Positions 58,369 to 64,000 of a stretch of 64,000 bases of DNA are shown in pieces (within the stretch, counting starts at the first letter, position 1; each line of letters begins with the position of its first letter). A program made the translations under genes and the position numbers. A model generated the notes under the pieces. The model was not told the DNA's origin. It was given only the letters and a program-made list of their open reading frames with translations, and ran no database searches. The stretch comes from Polytrichum commune (lineage: Eukaryota; Streptophyta; Polytrichopsida; Polytrichales; Polytrichaceae), in contig OX485805.1 of NCBI GenBank assembly GCA_950295325.1, forward strand, positions 38,797,501 through 38,861,500, written 5' to 3'.

Positions 58369-58595
58369 GGAGAACCGGCAGTTAGTTACAAATGAACCGG
58401 TTGAGTTTGAGAAATAACCGGTTGAAGTTCTTCAAGACTACAGGAAAATTACCGATCGTTTTAGAGGAATTTATAGGAGAATATACCCCAATTTAATAAA
58501 GGAAAACCAGAGGATGTGAACACGTTACCGGTTGGGCTTGCAAACACTAGGATCTCAACCGATTATGCCCAAAAATCTCCCCGATCACTGCGATG
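58369..58595 (+). repeat. dispersed 230-bp repeat, copy 2
   Basis: Direct-orientation match to 23320-23550. This copy keeps GAACCGGTTGAG and AACCGGTTGAAG on either side of a short spacer, and an AATAAA at 58495. No gene lies immediately upstream here, so the repeat is independent of the monooxygenase gene. Confidence 0.75.
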
Positions 58596-60334
58596 ATGCA
58601 CAAAGTAGTGTCACATTTTGTCAAAGTTGAGGAGGGAGGAAGTACTCCTTACAGTGACGCTTGGTCAAACATGATCCAGTAAAAAGAAACATGCTCCCAT
58701 TCACATCAGGATAAAAGAAACCCAAACATTGCTTTTATTTTTAAAAATTATTTATTGTCAAAGTTGAGCACAAGCCAATGAGTTAGGGCCAAGTGCACAA
58801 ACACCAACTGGCCATCGAGATGTCAGAGGCAACTCATGTATAAGAGTAAGGTATCAAGCACAAGTCACGTTGCTTGCTAGGTCAAATTTGTGTAGGTCTC
58901 TATACTATTAAAAACACATTGCCATGTGGGATGGTCACGTTTTCATCTTTGAAGAATGTTAAAGTTTAGGTAACAACAATTGTTCATCCATCAATTTTTA
59001 GGCACCCTTGATTATATTGTGTTTCGCCATTGCAAAGCTTGCAAGAACACAACACGAGGTTAGGATTGTTTCTCACATTTCGCTCGCTTGCTCCTACACA
59101 TGTTTACACAAGGAATATCTTTGACATTTATGATGAGCTATGTTGAATGCAATGGGGTGTGTTTTATTGTTGCATGTGCAACAATATGTTGCTAGTATAT
59201 GTAGATTATACATTTATATGTATATTCTTATGAATTAGTTGAGTTTTATGCTTTGATATTTAATATTTAAATTTGAAATTTCTTATTATCCATCTTTTTG
59301 CGTGAATAGAGAAAAATATTTTCAACATCTCTTTTTTTGGAGATAAATGTAATTTGAAGATTGAAAGTCAATAATATTCATGAATATAGCGTGTCCCTTG
59401 GGAAAACCATTCATCGGTTGGTTGGTTGGCCATGAGCTCAATAAAGAGCCAACAATATTATAGTAAAGCCAAATTCACTTTTCTCTTTTCACTTTTTATA
59501 AAAGCAAACCTTGCATACTCTCCCAAAAACATTATTCTCTTTTTAAAAAGGACCTCCAGCTATGTGCTTTTGGGGGGTGGTGCACCTGAGCTCCAGACCA
59601 CAATCTGGTCCCCAATAACATCAAGGGTTAAGCAACCTAAATCCACCCCATTGTAAGCACTTCGCTCAAGGGTTGGTATTGAGTATGTTGGCTAATGAGG
59701 TTGGGCATTGATTGGACATGTTAGTGGCTACTTGGGATCAACAAAGGCTAATTAGAAAACGCAGCTAACTAGGTTTAATGATGCATAACAATGAGATGTT
59801 AGATAACACCGAAGTTAGTAAGTCGCATGTTGGCTTGTGGACATATTAAGCCATATGGGGTCCAGTTCATAAGCTCAACATGGAAGGTTTTGAGCCCACA
59901 TCCTAGAAACAGGGACGGACATATTAAGGTTGTGGCAAGTTGACTCTAGGGTAGGACGGGCTAGGAAAAGGCTAGGTGTGGATGAAGGCTATAAAGAACT
60001 TGCTTTGCAATTAAGGTAGTGACCTCGTCAAGGCCCCCCTACATGATGATATTGAGAAGCTACTATGTATGGTGAAAATAATAGCCTGCTATATTTAGGT
60101 TGTAATATGGGGGAGACAAAAGAATAATAATGACAATGTGGATGTGAATATACACACCATGTCTTATACAATTTTGATTCTATATATAGGATAAATCAGC
60201 CAAAGGTCTAGTTTAAGCACCCTCTATCTTGACTTCATATTTTCAATCTTAATGTCATTCAACCTATGTTGCAAGTGCAGTAGGTCCATGACTTTTTCTG
60301 AGAATTTGGCCCCCATGATTCCTAGTGGATTTCC
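58596..60334. other. spacer, no gene seen
   Basis: AT-rich sequence with short open frames only. Confidence 0.5.
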
Positions 60335-60676
60335 CTCGGGGGGGGCAGTGTGTTAAAAAGTTAAGGATATAGGTGCGAACAACCACTATTTTATAGGGGG
60401 GTATTACTTTCAATTCTCTTCTTTTTTTCACATGCTATCATTATGTAAATTTCTACTTTGGGTTAATAGAAAAATGGCTTGCATTACTTATAATTCCAAA
60501 GTACCTATTATTCCATACCCTATAGTACTTTAAAGATGTCCAATGCCATTTTTGATACCCTATATTACTCTTAAGTCGATTTATAATTTTTAGCTCCCAT
60601 GTTTTTAAAATACCCTATCATTTGTTCGCACGTATATTGCTACTCCAACCAATGACTACCCCCCCCCCCCCCTGAG
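60335..60676. mobile_element. hAT-like foldback MITE with G-tract ends, 342 bp
   Basis: Flanked by an exact 8-bp duplication GGATTTCC (60327-60334 and 60677-60684), the hAT target-site length. Left end CTCGGGGGGGGCAGT; right end on the opposite strand CTCAGG followed by a long G-run and TAGT. Inverted similarity resumes inside (GTGCGAACAA both ways, about 60 bp in) and continues with a short run of G or A/T. No coding content. Confidence 0.75.
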
Positions 60677-62205
60677 GGATTTCCTTGTATGACCCGCAAA
60701 TTCAAGTTCATATATCATATGCAAGTAAAATTAGACTAAGTCCAAGGCCAGACGTATGACATGTTGGATTCTATCATAGGACCCTACACGAAGATTGTGT
60801 GATAAGATTCTCTAGTAGATTTATGCATAGTTGATTGTGATAATAATTTATTAGGTGTTTTGATCTATTTTCACTATTCAAATTTAATTTATATAGCTTC
60901 AACATCAAAAATAGATCTTTTATTTCTCCATCATATTGTAATAGCATACCATTCAAGTAATCACTAAAAGACTCATACATTTCCCATAGAATGTAGGTGT
61001 ATCAGAAGTGTGTCAACGAATCCGCCCATAGAATTGAAGGAGTCAAGAAAAGTCCAAATTTTGAAATATGTGTAGATGTGCCTAAATATGAGTTTCATAC
61101 TCTATTACCATTCGATAAGGGAATCAACACCTTGGTAGAAGAATTTGTAGTTATGCACGTTTGTTTGGAATGAGAGTAATCTCTGCAAGCTTAATATGAT
61201 GTTTGGACCCGAGGCGGAATTAACATGCCATCAAATTGGAGTTCAATGCCAAAAAATAAAAAATAAAAATGAGGTTTCATTAAATGAGCTTATGTAAATT
61301 TATGTGGCCATTGTATGTGAATATGACATGACAAGTTAAGCCTCACATGATATGAGTCGGATGTTTCTCATCATGCAAAAGGCAGGCTCATTTGGGGCCA
61401 TCCACATCATCACGCACTTACATCCGGCCATAAATCCTTATTGTCAACCCTTATCCGAATATAATTCACAATTTTTATGTTCCTTTTCATTTTTCTTAAA
61501 CAACTCAAGATATAAAGGCCAATAACCTCACTCGTGCGACATTAAAAATGAGTCAATGCAATGCCGGCCACATTCTAACGTGCATGTTTTACAACAATAC
61601 AACTCTATTCTTCTATATGTTGTTCCCCCAGCTTCACATGAAAATGTTTGATGAACAAATTGTTAAGAGATCCCGTCCAAAGATTCGCCAACATTAGCAA
61701 AGCTTAATTTTGCTTTGCCAAAATGGGCCATAGCGGGTGCAATGCACATGTCTATTTGAAGTGGCGGGCACCAACATACCTACTTCAATTACACATAGCA
61801 CTCTCCAATCATCAAAATCTTGCAAAGGCAAATCGAATCCACAAAGGAACATTGAGCATTGATTGCCAATAACTTCATAAGTTTCATCATCATTGCAATG
61901 TCTTTCAAGTCAAAGAAGCAGCTAAAGAATCGATCACCGTTCCACGCCTATGCAGATGACAATGACAACAATATTCGACATTCAATGATTCTCAAAACAA
62001 TTTTGTGATGTAGATTATAGGCCATTTGTGTTGAGGTTTCACATAATACCATGTTCATCATTTCCAAAGGGCATTGAAGACATTTTGGAAGCAAAATATG
62101 CAAGATTTTATTACTTGGAAAACACCAGCAATTCACGGCAAGACCGGTAGACATTAGTGATTATGTAACAATGACTACCTATGCATTTTTTCCAACAAGA
62201 TCATC
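60677..62205. other. spacer, no gene seen
   Basis: AT-rich; only short open frames. Presumed promoter of the gene at 62206 at its right end. Confidence 0.45.
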
Positions 62206-63475
62206 ATGTGTAGAGGAAGCCAAAAAAATTGCACGGGCATGGACTACGGGAAGAATGCCGCACGAATTTCCTATTTTCTTAAAGTGGCGGTAATGTTCAC
62301 GAGTCTCATTCTTTCAACCGTGTGCAAGTGGCCACCGGATTCCCCCACAAAAGATTCGAGTGCCGCGACATTGGAGGGGCTTCGAAGCGCGATTAAGAGC
62401 TTGGAGCGTGAACGAGATGAATTGGAGGAGAAGAAGGCCGATGTGATTGAAGCTAAAGAATATTCCGCGTCACAACTTGAAAGTCTAAGTTCCTCTTATA
62501 AATCGAAAGCACGTGAGTTGGAAATGTGCCAAAACAACGCCATAGATGTAAGTTCACACCTTCCAAACAACTTCCCACATTTGTGATGGTTCTCCATGGT
62601 TTTGGCACCCCATGTTGTACGGATGTTATAGTTCTTCCAAAGATCAAACAACAAGATCAGTAAGGCGTAGCAAGCATGTCCCCTATTCAAAGTTATCGTG
62701 TGAAAGTCGATGCATGGAACTACACAATCCCCTCCAAAATTTGTGAGGATGTGAACCACAATGCAAGACCACAGTACTCCACAAAATTAGGGTTAAAATC
62801 TGTCCTTCTAAGAAGGAGTTTCCTTCAAGAATTCATGTGATGACACCGATTCCTAATATGTCGATTGGTCATCTGTGTTTGCAGGCTTTGATTAGGGCAG
62901 GATGTGTTGAAAGTAGAGTAAACAAATGTCTTGTATTTGCAAGGCGCGTAGGATCCGTGGATCCGTGGGAATTCCACATTGCCTACATTCCTTGGTATGT
63001 TGCCTTTTATCCCACGAATAGTTATGAAGAACTTCTTGTAAGTGGGGATGAAGATCTTCTCCACTTCAATGCAATTGTTTACAAGATTGTTATTGACTCA
63101 CCAAACACACATCACTTCACATTGGAGGACGCAAAATTGAGTAGATTCCGGGTGGATTGGGGTGACGTGCTCGTGTCCCTTCTTTTGGACCCCCTCAACG
63201 AATTGGCGGAATTCCTCGAGTACACCCACTTGAGGAGCCTTTTTAAGGAGTGGGTCGACAATGGCATCATATCCATGCTTTTGGGGCCCCTCATTGAAAT
63301 TGTGGAAGACCTCAATGCCAACCCCAAAGTACACCCAACAATAGCACACGCCATGATCAAGCTAGTGAATTCCCAAACTCTAACCATGGTGCCATATGCC
63401 GAAGCCATTGTATACTTTGGAGATCTTTTTTGCGGTTATGGCATTGATATGGAGCTTCATGTGGATTGTTTTTGA
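62206..63475 (+). CDS. unnamed protein: membrane segment, coiled coil, conserved domain (two exons)
   Basis: Predicted from exon A 62206-62547 (donor GAT|GTAAGT) joined in phase to exon B 62885-63475 (acceptor TTTGCAG), about 310 aa. Exon A has a hydrophobic segment FLKVAVMFTSLILSTVC, then a strong coiled coil (LEGLRSAIKSLERERDELEE through KSKARELEMCQNNAID). Exon B holds a region with LEDAKLSRFRVDWGDVLVSL and LNELAEFLEY, also found in the relic at 35102. No known family is recognised. It may be a membrane-anchored protein of a repeat family in this genome or a transposon-carried gene. The start codon is the first Met of the open stretch; upstream exons may be missing. Confidence 0.55.
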
Positions 63476-64000
63476 GTTGGTCTAGATGGATGGATCGTGA
63501 GATATACGTAGATGCAACCTTCCTTAAGCATGGCAACGTGAATGACAACAACCTTCATCCACAAGTTGGTCCATTGACATCTGGTAAATGTTCAAATGTG
63601 CCTTTTGCAAACAACATTAGTTGGAGATCACATGCCAAGATAGTTTGATAGTGGGATTGTCATTTGGAATTCAATCGACCATGGGTGTGTACTCGTGGTA
63701 TCCATTGTTGTACTATGTGCTAGAATGAAAAGGTATTTTTATATTTACAATTTGCAGTCTAGTTTTCCAATAGGTACAGTACTTCAATCTTCTTGTCTCA
63801 CTTGGTTGCTTTGTCCATTAGAATAAGGAACAACTGTCTTGAATTGAAATACATTATTTTGTCATATGTATGTAGCATTAAGTACTTGAATGTACCTAAT
63901 TTTCTAAACAACGAGGACACTTTGCTTGTCTATTGCAATTCAAAACGGAACATGCCAATGGCAAAGTCATTTCCGAGAAGTCATGTATGCGAGTTCAACG
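63476..64000. other. 3' flank of the last gene
   Basis: No gene recognised up to the window end. Confidence 0.5.

Noticed and set aside
1-64000. CRISPR arrays, bacterial operons, rRNA genes or long terminal repeat pairs
   Set aside because: No regularly spaced short repeats, no rRNA-like sequence and no long direct repeat pair flanking coding sequence were seen; gene structure is eukaryotic.

Overview
The window reads as nuclear DNA of a land plant. It holds intron-split plant genes (an ALY/REF mRNA-export adaptor, an early-light-induced chlorophyll-binding protein with a plastid transit peptide, a nepenthesin-type aspartic protease, a class A flavin monooxygenase and an S66 LD-carboxypeptidase) scattered among transposons and long AT-rich spacers. 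The S66 peptidase and a Rep-like (HUH) relic lean towards a non-seed plant such as a bryophyte, lycophyte or fern, but nothing here fixes the species.

Layout. Positions 1-9212 are one LINE retrotransposon on the minus strand, cut by the window edge at its 3' end. Its ORF1 is nearly intact. ORF2 (2A-like leader, APE endonuclease, reverse transcriptase) is broken by stops and frameshifts. Between them lies a 2.4 kb G/T-rich (plus strand) spacer with three AGCATT/AATGCT hairpins, four copies of a GC-rich 24-nt hairpin and a roughly 1 kb tandem duplication. From 9.2 to 13.7 kb there are no recognisable genes, but there are two MITEs and a piece of a third. From 13.7 to 23.3 kb two plus-strand genes follow each other: a six-exon S66 peptidase (338 aa) and a seven-exon FAD monooxygenase (440 aa) whose introns carry four TA-flanked MITEs. 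The ALY/REF gene (five exons, 281 aa) lies on the minus strand at 26.3-29.0 kb. After a long spacer with a decayed member of an unnamed gene family (35.1-36.0 kb) comes the minus-strand ELIP gene (four exons, 228 aa) at 38.6-40.1 kb.

From 41.1 to 50.3 kb transposons dominate: a complete-ended 3.67 kb PIF/Harbinger element with converging transposase and Myb/SANT-like genes, a degenerate Rep-HUH ORF and two adjacent MITEs. A single-exon aspartic protease gene sits at 52.0-53.5 kb. The last 10 kb hold a Tourist-like MITE, a hAT-like foldback element with an exact 8-bp target duplication and G-tract ends, and a two-exon gene at 62.2-63.5 kb related to the 35 kb relic (membrane segment, coiled coil, conserved domain).

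The host genes do not look like parts of one pathway; they are neighbours in a repeat-rich plant genome. The most notable items are the structured LINE inter-ORF region with its 2A-like leader, the Rep-HUH relic and the unnamed membrane/coiled-coil family present twice. All exon boundaries were worked out by hand from reading frame, splice signals and known family motifs; there was no transcript evidence.
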